Source of the DNA: Nitrosospira sp.
GTDB lineage: Bacteria; Pseudomonadota; Gammaproteobacteria; Burkholderiales; Nitrosomonadaceae
Assembly: GCA_030453055.1 (NCBI GenBank)
Contig: JAKDLC010000188.1
Coordinates: 1-5,025, forward strand
Length of the DNA: 5,025 nt
Reading direction: 5' to 3'
Below the pieces are notes generated by a model. It was given only the letters and a program-made list of their open reading frames with translations, did no database searches and was not told where the DNA came from. The stretch's first letter is position 1; the number at the start of each line of letters is the position of its first letter. The translations under genes and the position numbers were made by a program. Positions 1 through 5,025 of this stretch are shown here, piece by piece.

Positions 1-401
1 TCCGGCCACACCACTACTGTCTTCCCGTACTGAAGCGCGAAACTCATCGCCGGACACTGGTTGAAGCCGCCATCAGCGGTAACCCGAAATTTTTCCTCGG
101 CACCGATAGCGCGCCGCATTCCAGATCCGCCAAAGAAGCCGCCTGCGGCTGCGCGGGCATTTACACCGCTCACGCGGCGATTGAACTTTACGCGGAAGCC
201 TTCGAGCAGGCGGGCGCGCTGGATAAACTGGAAGCCTTTGCCAGTTTTCACGGCGCGGATTTCTACAAACTGCCGCGCAACAAGGATGGCGTTACTTTGA
301 AAAAAGAAAACTGGAACGTACCTGCGCAACTGGAATTTGCCGGAGAAGCATTGGTTCCGCTACGGGCGGGAGAAAGCCTGGGATGGAAATTGATTGGCTA
401 A
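1..401 (+). CDS. pyrC: Dihydroorotase, C-terminal part (5' end outside window)
   Basis: This is the 3' end of dihydroorotase, the cytosolic zinc enzyme that interconverts N-carbamoyl-aspartate and dihydroorotate in de novo pyrimidine synthesis. The first full codon is at position 3, and 132 residues remain of a protein usually near 345. The fragment reads [16 protein letters not shown], then [11 protein letters not shown], then [13 protein letters not shown], and ends in [16 protein letters not shown] before TAA. In E. coli PyrC the matching GTDSAPH segment carries the catalytic Asp250 and the substrate-contacting His254, and the CGCAG segment carries Ala266, so the C-terminal active-site part is intact. 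The metal-binding His residues and carbamylated Lys lie upstream, outside the window. No frameshift is seen. It is the class II, E. coli-like form rather than the longer PyrC/AllB form. The next gene, recQ, is on the same strand 143 bp away and not obviously co-transcribed. Confidence 0.95.
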   Translation, partial: RPHHYCLPVLKRETHRRTLVEAAISGNPKFFLGTDSAPHSRSAKEAACGCAGIYTAHAAIELYAEAFEQAGALDKLEAFASFHGADFYKLPRNKDGVTLKKENWNVPAQLEFAGEALVPLRAGESLGWKLIG

Positions 402-544
402 CGCGTACTATTAATGCGTACCCATAGCGGGCCTCACCCGGAAGGTGAGAGTCAAATAATACGAAATATTGTTATTAATCATAATCCTGATCTAATAAGC
501 GGTCATGCTGCCGGATTTAGGTTAAAAGCTCCTCCGAAACTCCT
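402..544. other. AT-rich pyrC-recQ intergenic region
   Basis: This 143-bp gap should hold the end of the pyrC transcript and the recQ promoter. The stretch 451-500 is much richer in A and T than the flanking genes. Possible sigma70 elements are CATAAT at 480-485 (5 of 6 to consensus, but no recognisable -35), or TTGTTA at 469-474 with TAATAA at 493-498 (18-bp spacer, a weak match). Neither is convincing. The 7-mer-like GCGTAC occurs twice near the pyrC stop, at about 402-407 and 416-421. The last bases before the recQ ATG include CTCCTCC, the same sense as the 16S anti-Shine-Dalgarno, so no ribosome binding site is visible. Confidence 0.4.
433..449 (+). terminator. Short hairpin after pyrC, weak terminator candidate
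   Basis: CTCACC (433-438) pairs perfectly with GGTGAG (444-449) around a 5-nt loop, 31 bp past the pyrC stop codon. The position suits a transcript end or RNA-stabilising stem, but the following bases (AGTCAAATAAT) lack the T-run of a Rho-independent terminator, so the terminator call is tentative. Confidence 0.25.
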
Positions 545-2371
545 ATGAGCATGATGCTCCGCGCGCACGCCCTTCTCAAAGACATCTTCGGCTACCCCGC
601 TTTTCGTGGGCGGCAAGCCGAGGTAATCGCCCATGTTGCCGGAGGCGGAGATTGTCTGGTGCTGATGCCGACCGGCGGCGGCAAGTCGTTGTGTTACCAG
701 ATTCCGGCGTTATTGCGCGGCGGCGTTGCGGTGGTGGTTTCGCCGCTGATTGCGCTAATGCGGGATCAGGTGGCGGCGTTGCACGAGGCCGGAGTGCGCG
801 CCGCGTTTCTCAATTCTTCCCTGTCGCAGATGGAAGCCGCGGCAGTCGAGCGTGGCATGCTCACCGGCAAATACGATCTGGTGTATGTAGCGCCGGAGAG
901 ATTGTTGACGCCACGCTTTCTCGATCTCCTCGTGCGCACCCCGCTTTCGCTGTTCGCCATCGATGAGGCGCACTGCGTATCGCAGTGGGGGCACGACTTC
1001 CGTCCGGAATACATCCAGCTTTCGATTCTGCATGAGCGGTTTCCCAACGTGCCGCGCATCGCCCTGACGGCGACGGCGGATGGCGTAACACGCAAGGAAA
1101 TCATTGAGCGTCTCGGCCTCGATGACGCGCGGGTTTTCGTTTCCAGTTTCGACCGCCCCAACATTCGCTACCGGATTGTGGACAAGGCGAACGGCAAGGC
1201 GCAATTGCTTGCTTTTATCCGCGCTGAACATGATGGCGATGCGGGCATCGTCTATTGCCTGTCGCGCAAGAAAGTCGAGGAAACGGCGGCATGGCTGGTT
1301 GACAAGGGCGTACGCGCACTTGCGTACCATGCCGGGATAAGCGTGCCGGAGCGCAACCGCAATCAGGAAAAATTTCTGCGCGACGATGGCATTGTGATGG
1401 TCGCCACGATTGCGTTCGGTATGGGCATAGACAAGCCGGACGTGCGCTTCGTCGCGCATCTCGACCTACCCAAAAGTGTGGAAGGCTATTACCAGGAAAC
1501 CGGCCGCGCCGGGCGCGACGGTCAAGCGGCCGACGCATGGATGGCCTACGGTCTGGGCGATGTCGTGCAGCAACGGCGCATGATCGAGGGTTCGGGGGCG
1601 GAAGCGCAATTTAAACGGGTAGCCTCGGCCAAGCTCGACGCATTGCTGGCGCTATGCGAGGCCACTGCTTGCCGCCGTGTGCGCCTGCTCGATTATTTTG
1701 GCGAAGTTGCGGCCAGCACGGCTTGCGGCAATTGCGACGTCTGCCTCGATCCGCCACAAGTGTGGGATGGCACGGTAGCGGCGCAAAAGGCGTTGTCTTG
1801 CGCCTACCGCACTGGCCAGCGCTTTGGCGCGGGGCATCTGATTGACGTGCTGCGCGGCAACGATACCGGACGCATGAGGCAGTGGGGCCACGACAAGGTC
1901 AGCACCTTCGGTATCGGCAAGGAATTGGACGAAAACGCGTGGCGCGCCGTATTCCGCCAACTGGCGGCGCTCGGCTTGCTCACCGCGGACGGCGAGGGCC
2001 ATGGTTCGCTGCGTCTCACCCCCGCCAGCCGCGCGGTACTGAATGGAAGTCAAACCGTATTTCTGCGCCTGCAACCGGAGCGCAAAAAGACTGCGGCCAA
2101 GGCTACGGCCACGGCTGCGCGTGAAGACAAGTTTGCCACGTTTGATCCGGCGGCTCGTACATTGTGGGAGCAACTGCGCACGTGGCGCGCCGAAGCTGCA
2201 AAAAAGCACGGCATTCCCGCTTATGTCGTGTTTCACGATACAACGCTGGCGGAACTGGTGCGCCTGCGTCCGCGGACACAAAACGAACTGCGCCAAGTGC
2301 CCGGCATTGGCGTACATAAATTGAAGAGTTACGGCGACAGTCTGCTTGAGATTTTGCGTTATCAAGGGTAA
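545..2371 (+). CDS. recQ: ATP-dependent DNA helicase RecQ
   Basis: RecQ is a 3'-to-5' superfamily 2 DNA helicase acting in recombination repair (RecF pathway) and at stalled forks. At 608 residues it matches the E. coli length (about 609), and all three domains are present. The helicase core shows motif 0 (FRGRQ, Gln24), Walker A MPTGGGKS (41-48, Lys47), DEAH (140-143) followed by the aromatic-rich loop [13 protein letters not shown] (144-156), motif III LTATAD (174-179), motif IV near 234-246, motif V near 284-305 and motif [14 protein letters not shown] (315-326, arginine-finger candidate Arg324). The RQC zinc site is Cys376, Cys394, Cys397 and Cys400, followed by a winged helix to about residue 510. 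An HRDC domain fills about 530-606. All key residues are intact. The ATG at 545 gives an N-terminus ending in [10 protein letters not shown] as in relatives, but no Shine-Dalgarno precedes it; ATGs at 551 and 554 are equally possible. It converges with the parDE pair downstream. Confidence 0.98.
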   Translation: MSMMLRAHALLKDIFGYPAFRGRQAEVIAHVAGGGDCLVLMPTGGGKSLCYQIPALLRGGVAVVVSPLIALMRDQVAALHEAGVRAAFLNSSLSQMEAAAVERGMLTGKYDLVYVAPERLLTPRFLDLLVRTPLSLFAIDEAHCVSQWGHDFRPEYIQLSILHERFPNVPRIALTATADGVTRKEIIERLGLDDARVFVSSFDRPNIRYRIVDKANGKAQLLAFIRAEHDGDAGIVYCLSRKKVEETAAWLVDKGVRALAYHAGISVPERNRNQEKFLRDDGIVMVATIAFGMGIDKPDVRFVAHLDLPKSVEGYYQETGRAGRDGQAADAWMAYGLGDVVQQRRMIEGSGAEAQFKRVASAKLDALLALCEATACRRVRLLDYFGEVAASTACGNCDVCLDPPQVWDGTVAAQKALSCAYRTGQRFGAGHLIDVLRGNDTGRMRQWGHDKVSTFGIGKELDENAWRAVFRQLAALGLLTADGEGHGSLRLTPASRAVLNGSQTVFLRLQPERKKTAAKATATAAREDKFATFDPAARTLWEQLRTWRAEAAKKHGIPAYVVFHDTTLAELVRLRPRTQNELRQVPGIGVHKLKSYGDSLLEILRYQG

Positions 2372-2495
2372 AAGCCCAAAGAAATTACAGCAGATTTTGG
2401 ACTTGACCGTTAATGTCCGAAAAACGCGGAGAAGCTAATAAAGCGATATAAGATTCAATGCGGGGAGAATAGAAGTTGCAGATACTCCTGCTGTA
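2372..2495. other. Convergent intergenic region between recQ and parE
   Basis: These 124 bp separate the stops of two converging genes. Short inverted repeats are present: CCAAA (2376-2380) with TTTGG (2396-2400), GGAC (2399-2402) with GTCC (2415-2418), and GATAC (2481-2485) with GTATC (2493-2497), which overlaps the toxin stop codon. None has a GC-rich stem plus a T-run, so no confident terminator is called for either gene. No small ORF with a plausible start was found. Confidence 0.4.
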
Positions 2496-2792
2496 TCACT
2501 CGCTGTCGAATTGAGCGGTGATGTCGCGAGCACTATGCAATACGCGCACCAAGGCAATGCCATCCGTAACCAGTGCGTAAAATAGCACATAACGGCCGGT
2601 AGGAAAGCTACGAAGCCCAATCATCAGCTCATCACGAGCACGTCCCATCATAGGTTGGGCTGCAAGTGTTCTTAGCTTACGGTCAACAGTATCGATGAAG
2701 GCATCGGCACGGCGAATGCTGTCTTTGGCAATATATTCCCAGATCTCGGTCAGGTCTTCCTGAGCAAGCGGGCGCTTGTAGATAGCCTGCAT
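2496..2792 (-). CDS. parE: RelE/ParE-family toxin of a type II toxin-antitoxin pair
   Basis: This 98-residue protein has the compact RelE/ParE plasmid-stabilisation fold. Its sequence follows the ParE pattern: an N-terminal strand (AIYKRPLA), helices with DLTEIWEYIAKD (13-24) and ADAFIDTVDRKLRTLAAQP (29-47), then strands with ELMIGLRSFPTGRYVLFY (55-72) and VRVLHSARD (82-90). The GLRSFP..RY and VRVLH.ARD blocks are typical of the ParE branch, whose studied members inhibit DNA gyrase; RelE-type mRNA cleavage is less likely, but the target cannot be read from sequence. It follows its antitoxin by 6 nt, the usual antitoxin-first order, so translational coupling is likely; its own ribosome binding site (near GCGTGA) is weak. 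The ORF is full length with no sign of inactivation. The name parE here means the toxin, not topoisomerase IV subunit B. Confidence 0.9.
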   Translation of the reverse strand: MQAIYKRPLAQEDLTEIWEYIAKDSIRRADAFIDTVDRKLRTLAAQPMMGRARDELMIGLRSFPTGRYVLFYALVTDGIALVRVLHSARDITAQFDSE

Positions 2793-2798
2793 TCACGC

Positions 2799-3071
2799 TT
2801 ATACAGCGCGATTGGCAGAGGAACCTTTCCCCTTCGCCCGGCCGGCCCTCTTGATATCCTCTGCATCCCAAGCCGTAGCCGGACCGCTGTTCACTCCTTC
2901 CTGAATATCATTACGCAACTGTTCTAGCTTGGCGGCGCGCACCCGATCTTTCTCTTCCATCAGACGCAGGGCTTCGCGCACCACTTCACTGGCTGACGTG
3001 TAGAGCCCCGATGTAACCTTCTGCCGTACCATTTCTTCGAGCTGGGGCGTAAGATTGATGTTCATTCCCAT
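2799..3071 (-). CDS. parD: ParD-type ribbon-helix-helix antitoxin
   Basis: This 90-residue protein is the antitoxin partner of the downstream ParE-type toxin. The N-terminal part (residues 3-45) fits a ribbon-helix-helix DNA-binding domain: a short strand MNINLTPQLEEMV followed by SGLYTSASEVVREALRLMEE, the hallmark block of ParD/CopG-like antitoxins. The C-terminal half (46-90) is charged, rich in Gly, Ala and Lys, and probably disordered until it binds the toxin, as known for the family. The dimer is expected to neutralise ParE and repress its own promoter. The ATG at 3071 is chosen because AAGGGAA (3076-3082) lies 4 nt upstream; the ATG two codons later would start MNINL, nearer the common family N-terminus, but leaves little room for that site. 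It is followed by the toxin gene after 6 nt. The gene symbol is by family and gene order only. Confidence 0.88.
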   Translation of the reverse strand: MGMNINLTPQLEEMVRQKVTSGLYTSASEVVREALRLMEEKDRVRAAKLEQLRNDIQEGVNSGPATAWDAEDIKRAGRAKGKGSSANRAV

Positions 3072-3085
3072 AAAATTCCCTTATG

Positions 3086-3114
3086 CATACAAGTAGAGTT
3101 TATACTATTTTCAA
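3086..3114 (-). promoter_or_regulatory. Possible parDE promoter with overlapping palindrome
   Basis: Reading leftward, TTGAAA (3109-3114) is a good -35 match, and a 17-bp spacer leads to TGTATG (3086-3091), a weak -10. The alternative TATAAA (3099-3104) resembles a -10 but lacks a -35. An 8-bp perfect palindrome, TATGCATA (3082-3089), overlaps the proposed -10 and abuts the antitoxin ribosome binding site. This is where a ParD-type autorepressor would be expected to bind. The AT-rich leader supports a promoter; its exact elements are uncertain. Confidence 0.35.
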
Positions 3115-3180
3115 CAGCCTACTCGAGATTCTTCGTGTCAGCTAACATCCACGCCCATTCTTTCGATTCACTGATTTGAT

Positions 3181-3197
3181 GGGGAACAACGGGGAAC
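3181..3197. repeat. Short tandem repeat GGGGAAC x2
   Basis: GGGGAAC occurs at 3181-3187 and again at 3191-3197, separated by AAC, just past the stop codon of the DCC-family gene. Only two copies are present. It may be chance or replication slippage; no function is evident. Confidence 0.4.
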
Positions 3198-3198
3198 A

Positions 3199-3567
3199 CT
3201 ACCAGTGTCTCTTGGCGCGATTCCACTGGTAAAGCAATCGAGCAAAGACATTGTACGCCAAGTGCGTAAGCTGCTTGAGTACGGGTAACCGCAACAGGCT
3301 TGCAAGCCAGCGCTGGCTGGGCGTTTTTGACCATAATCGCGTGAACGCATCCGCTCCGATATTGAGCTTGCCATCGGCGTCTTTGACATACAACCGCTCC
3401 CGCACCTGTTCCAAGGAAGCGCCCACCTCCGACACGGCCTCTGGATGTGCGTGCACATCGACCCACTCAATGTCGTTGATCCCGCATGACTCCATGCGCT
3501 GGCGCTGATCCTTGATCCCTGCATTACAAACAGGGCATGCGCTATTGTAGTAGACCTTGCTGGGCAT
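3199..3567 (-). CDS. DCC-family (DUF393) thiol-disulfide oxidoreductase
   Basis: This 122-residue protein belongs to the DCC/DUF393 family of small thioredoxin-like proteins, predicted redox enzymes whose substrates are mostly unknown. The N-terminus MPSKVYYNSACPVCNAGI contains the CPVC (CxxC) active-site motif at residues 11-14, where the family motif usually reads YDGxCPxC. The Asp-Gly pair is replaced by Asn-Ser, but both cysteines are kept. The middle (IEWVDVHAHPEAV, then VRERLYVKDADGKL and IGADAFTRLW) and the basic, aromatic C-terminus (LAYNVFARLLYQWNR) fit the family. There is no signal peptide, so it is probably cytosolic or peripheral. ATG 3567 is chosen because the domain begins there; a weak AGTTGGA lies upstream. 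The frame stays open to a TTG at 3606, which overlaps the DUF2442 stop as TTGA and would add 13 residues. It is the last gene of the lipoprotein-DUF2442 cluster. Confidence 0.87.
   Translation of the reverse strand: MPSKVYYNSACPVCNAGIKDQRQRMESCGINDIEWVDVHAHPEAVSEVGASLEQVRERLYVKDADGKLNIGADAFTRLWSKTPSQRWLASLLRLPVLKQLTHLAYNVFARLLYQWNRAKRHW
3200..3231 (-). repeat. 8-bp inverted repeat at the 3' end of the DCC gene
   Basis: TACCAGTG (3200-3207) and CACTGGTA (3224-3231) form a perfect 8-bp stem around a 16-nt loop. The stem spans the last codons and stop of the DCC-family gene. The transcript downstream is not T-rich, so this is not a standard terminator; it may protect the 3' end of the mRNA or be chance. 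Confidence 0.4.
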
Positions 3568-3602
3568 GTTCCAACTTGCGTTTGTGCCCGTTAATGGGCG
3601 AG

Positions 3603-3899
3603 TCAAGTATCCGGTACAGTTTTGAACGAAGGGCCAGGCTTGGCAACCAGGGGAAATTGACCGGGGTTGCGAATTGATTCTACAGCCAAATCAACGTCAA
3701 GCAGGGGCCAGTAGAGATGATTGGTTGTTGGCCACTCAACAGTAGTGATCTGTTCCAGAGTGGCCTGCTTGAACCAGGGAAATTCTGCGTAAGGAACAAA
3801 AAGCTCCTCATCCTCTAAAAGTAACCAGAAGCCCTTGTTTGATGCCAACGAAACTTCAACTTCTGAAGTGGCTACGCCAGGCATAAATTTAGCTGACAT
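3603..3899 (-). CDS. DUF2442-like small protein
   Basis: This 98-residue protein resembles DUF2442, a small domain of unknown function found both alone and in toxin-antitoxin-like pairs. Visible family-like parts are a strand region EVEVSLASNKGFWLLLEDEELFV (13-35, split here only by eye), the block PYAEFPWF (36-43), and the C-terminal HLYWPLLDVDLAVESI (61-76), which resembles the family's tryptophan-proline then aspartate-leucine ending. No signal peptide, membrane segment or catalytic motif is seen. The ATG at 3899 overlaps the stop of the upstream lipoprotein gene as TAATG, which suggests translation by reinitiation; an ATG at 3884 (residue 6) is the alternative. Its stop overlaps a possible TTG start of the DCC gene. 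No DUF4160 or other usual toxin partner lies beside it, so an antitoxin role is not supported. Its base composition is less GC-rich than recQ. Confidence 0.75.
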   Translation of the reverse strand: MSAKFMPGVATSEVEVSLASNKGFWLLLEDEELFVPYAEFPWFKQATLEQITTVEWPTTNHLYWPLLDVDLAVESIRNPGQFPLVAKPGPSFKTVPDT

Positions 3900-4252
3900 T
3901 ATTCACAGCGATAAACCACACCCAGGACCGTGGTGTTTGTCGTGCCCAGGCTCCCCCATGCATTGGTATTGCTTGAGTTTTGCACCCAAACGTAGTTTCC
4001 GCCCATTTCAGCCGCCTTGTTGCGCAGGTCGTTTCTGGCGCCAACGAGCAGATTTTTGTTTGACGTGTAGTCGCCCGTAAACCAATTGCCCTGAGAGCCA
4101 ACGGCGTCGCCGAGCGGCTTGCAATTGCCGGTTGGTTTTTCAGTCACAAGCTCCACGGATTTTCCTTGCGGCGTCGTTGGGTTCGCTGAACATCCGGCAA
4201 GAAGAAGAACTGAGAGAAGAACTGAAAAAACGGCACTCATTTTCGCAAACAT
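3899..4252 (-). CDS. DUF4156 lipoprotein
   Basis: This 117-residue protein is a predicted lipoprotein of the DUF4156 family, whose function is unknown. The signal peptide has a basic start (MFAK), a hydrophobic core (AVFSVLLSVLLL) and the lipobox LAGC with lipidated Cys21. Ser22 at the next position, not Asp, predicts outer-membrane sorting by the Lol pathway. The mature part has the family pattern VELVTEKPTGNCKPLG (33-48), GSQGNWFTGDYTSN (52-65) and GARNDLRNKAAEMGGNYVW (71-89). Cys44 and Cys116 could form a disulfide, which is inference. The ATG at 4252 is well supported by AGGAG (4261-4265) with an 8-nt spacer; the ATG at residue 5 would still give a signal peptide but has no such site. A strong promoter candidate lies about 120 bp upstream. 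Its stop codon overlaps the DUF2442 start. Confidence 0.88.
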   Translation of the reverse strand: MFAKMSAVFSVLLSVLLLAGCSANPTTPQGKSVELVTEKPTGNCKPLGDAVGSQGNWFTGDYTSNKNLLVGARNDLRNKAAEMGGNYVWVQNSSNTNAWGSLGTTNTTVLGVVYRCE

Positions 4253-4260
4253 CCATCTTT

Positions 4261-4265
4261 CTCCT
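4261..4265 (-). promoter_or_regulatory. Ribosome binding site of the DUF4156 lipoprotein gene
   Basis: AGGAG on the minus strand lies 8 nt before the ATG at 4252. It is the best Shine-Dalgarno match in the window and decides the start in favour of the first ATG over the one four codons later. Confidence 0.7.
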
Positions 4266-4284
4266 ATGAAAAACCTTGTGTATT

Positions 4285-4303
4285 TGAGGTGCCTACTGCC
4301 TCA
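4285..4303 (-). repeat. Small inverted repeat in the lipoprotein leader
   Basis: TGAGG (4285-4289) and CCTCA (4299-4303) form a 5-bp stem with a 9-nt loop, about 20 nt upstream of the AGGAG site. It could shape the leader RNA, but it is short and may be chance. Confidence 0.25.
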
Positions 4304-4381
4304 GAAGTACATGATTCTGCTTGTGATCGTCCGTTGATCATCACCCGTTGAGCCAAACGACCCGGAAGAAATGCATAGAGG

Positions 4382-4409
4382 ATTCTACGGTTTCGGGCAT
4401 CGAAGTCAA
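4382..4409 (-). promoter_or_regulatory. Sigma70-type promoter for the lipoprotein-DUF2442-DCC operon
   Basis: Reading leftward, TTGACT (4404-4409) is a 5-of-6 match to the -35 element and TAGAAT (4382-4387) is a 5-of-6 match to the -10, with a 16-bp spacer. Transcription would begin near 4375, giving a leader of about 120 nt before the lipoprotein ATG. It lies between the ynfA stop and the lipoprotein gene, so the downstream genes need not depend on ynfA transcription. Confidence 0.5.
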
Positions 4410-4455
4410 CCAGTGTCAATCGAGGTCATGAGATATGGAGTTTGCGGTTATCCGG

Positions 4456-4788
4456 CTATGCATGTCTTGGCCCAAACATGATGATAGCCATACCCGCAAG
4501 CGCCACCAGAGAACCTGCCACATCCCAGGCCGTCGGCCTGACGCCCTCGACGGACCAGAGCCAGAGTATCGCCACGAAAATGTAGACCCCTCCATATGCG
4601 GCGTAGGTGCGGCCCGCGGCTGTGGGGTGAAGCGTGAGCAGCCATGCAAACAATGCGAGGCTTGCGGCAGCGGGCAAAAGAAGCCACGCGCTCTGGCCCT
4701 GCCTGAGCCAGAGGTAAGGCAAATAGCAGCCGACGATTTCGGCAACCGCCGTAGCCACGAAAAGAAAAATGGTTTTTAGCTCAAACAT
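4456..4788 (-). CDS. ynfA: UPF0060 / YnfA-family membrane protein (SMR-like)
   Basis: This 110-residue inner-membrane protein is very close in pattern to E. coli YnfA (108 residues), a member of the UPF0060 family related to small multidrug resistance transporters. Four hydrophobic helices are visible, at about 4-28, 33-53, 61-81 and 86-106. Family blocks are seen: [17 protein letters not shown] (12-28) with a membrane-embedded Glu17 at the place of the conserved SMR-like acidic residue, [18 protein letters not shown] (38-55), and [13 protein letters not shown] (59-71). Some YnfA homologues are reported to export cationic compounds as dimers, but the substrate here cannot be inferred. The ATG at 4788 gives the family N-terminus with two extra residues; the ribosome binding site is weak (AGGG about 11 nt upstream). 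It is separated from the lipoprotein gene by about 200 bp with its own promoter candidate, so it is probably its own unit. Confidence 0.94.
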   Translation of the reverse strand: MFELKTIFLFVATAVAEIVGCYLPYLWLRQGQSAWLLLPAAASLALFAWLLTLHPTAAGRTYAAYGGVYIFVAILWLWSVEGVRPTAWDVAGSLVALAGMAIIMFGPRHA

Positions 4789-4813
4789 GCGAGATTAACC
4801 CTGATTTTCTTGC

Positions 4814-4843
4814 AGAATATTCCATGCCGCCATCGCCAGTCAA
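4814..4843 (-). promoter_or_regulatory. Candidate ynfA promoter
   Basis: Reading leftward, TTGACT (4838-4843) is a good -35 element and TATTCT (4814-4819) a fair -10 (4 of 6), with an 18-bp spacer. Transcription would begin about 20 nt before the ynfA ATG. The spacing to the gene is right, but the -10 is imperfect. Confidence 0.4.
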
Positions 4844-4910
4844 TCCACACCGGGAACCAACAGAGACAACAATAGCGACATCGTGCGCCTTCTGAAACAT
4901 AGTAATGCCT

Positions 4911-5025
4911 AGCAGCCTGTCGGACTTAAGGGAAATCGGCTGCAAAAGCGCCTGGCCGGTCCATATTTCACCGCTTTTTCGGCCAATAGAACAACTATTG
5001 GCCTTCAAAATCGTCAAAATCTGTC
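4911..5025. repeat. Structured non-coding right edge, possible dispersed repeat or element end
   Basis: This stretch upstream of ynfA has no convincing gene and carries two inverted repeats. GCAGCC (4912-4917) matches GGCTGC (4938-4943) across 20 nt, and a 9-bp perfect hairpin sits at 4981-5003. It begins just after CTAG, and GC-rich patches (CCTGGCCGG) alternate with T- and A-runs. This resembles intergenic repeats or insertion-sequence ends of proteobacteria, but no second copy, transposase or target duplication is visible in the window, so the identity is unproven. A 78-codon frame crosses it on the minus strand but does not look like a protein. Confidence 0.35.
4981..5003. repeat. Perfect 9-bp hairpin
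   Basis: GGCCAATAG (4981-4989) and CTATTGGCC (4995-5003) are exact reverse complements around the loop AACAA. A TTTTT run (4975-4979) lies just to the left and AAAA (5007-5010) to the right. On the minus strand the stem is followed by GAAAAAG rather than a U-run, and on the plus strand by TTCAAAA, so neither side is a textbook terminator. Confidence 0.7.

Noticed and set aside
755..1459. Long minus-strand frame of 234 codons inside recQ
   Set aside because: It lies wholly antisense to conserved helicase motifs; its composition (many Arg and His) is what GC-rich antisense frames give.
1652..2365. Minus-strand frame of 237 codons in the 3' half of recQ
   Set aside because: It is antisense to the RQC and HRDC domains and has no family resemblance.
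2376..2418. Inverted repeats just after recQ as a Rho-independent terminator
   Set aside because: The stems are only 4-6 bp, AT-rich or bulged, and no T-run follows.
3119..3524. Two overlapping minus-strand frames in and after the DCC gene
   Set aside because: They are other reading frames of the DCC gene, which has a recognisable CPVC motif and domain in its own frame.
3603..3899. DUF2442-like protein as antitoxin of a second toxin-antitoxin pair
   Set aside because: No DUF4160 or other small toxin-like gene is adjacent; its neighbours are a lipoprotein and a redox protein.
4435..4779. Plus-strand frame of 114 codons opposite ynfA
   Set aside because: It is antisense to a clear YnfA homologue and rich in Arg, Pro and Cys, with no family pattern.
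4781..5017. 78-codon minus-strand frame at the right edge, overlapping the ynfA start
   Set aside because: It has no recognisable protein pattern, crosses two inverted repeats and the likely ynfA promoter, and overlaps a well-supported gene.

Overview
The window looks like ordinary chromosome from a proteobacterium, most likely a betaproteobacterium. The basis is protein resemblance (E. coli-type PyrC, RecQ and YnfA), GC-rich coding sequence and a run of small proteobacterial family genes. This is inference from remembered family sequences, not from a search, and no genus can be named. No rRNA, tRNA, CRISPR array or transposase gene was seen.

Layout, left to right. Plus strand: the 3' end of pyrC (dihydroorotase, 1-401), a 143-bp AT-rich gap, and a complete recQ (545-2371). 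After a 124-bp convergent gap, every remaining gene is on the minus strand. Read in the direction of transcription, from right to left, these are: ynfA/UPF0060 (4788-4456), a four-helix membrane protein; a DUF4156 lipoprotein (4252-3899); a DUF2442-like protein (3899-3603); a DCC/DUF393 thiol-disulfide oxidoreductase (3567-3199, or from a TTG at 3606); and a ParD/ParE-type toxin-antitoxin pair (antitoxin 3071-2799, toxin 2792-2496). The right end (about 4910-5025) has no convincing gene. It contains a perfect 9-bp hairpin and a second inverted repeat and may be a dispersed repeat or the edge of a mobile element.

How the genes relate. pyrC (pyrimidine synthesis) and recQ (DNA repair) are unrelated housekeeping neighbours. 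The lipoprotein and DUF2442 genes overlap as TAATG. The DCC gene could start at a TTG overlapping the DUF2442 stop (TTGA), so these three are probably one translationally coupled operon, driven by a good sigma70-like promoter at 4382-4409. ParDE has its own leader with a possible promoter and a small palindrome, fitting an autoregulated accessory module between recQ and the operon. I see no clear evidence of a new defence or mobile system; the small overlapping operon and the structured right edge are the most unusual parts.
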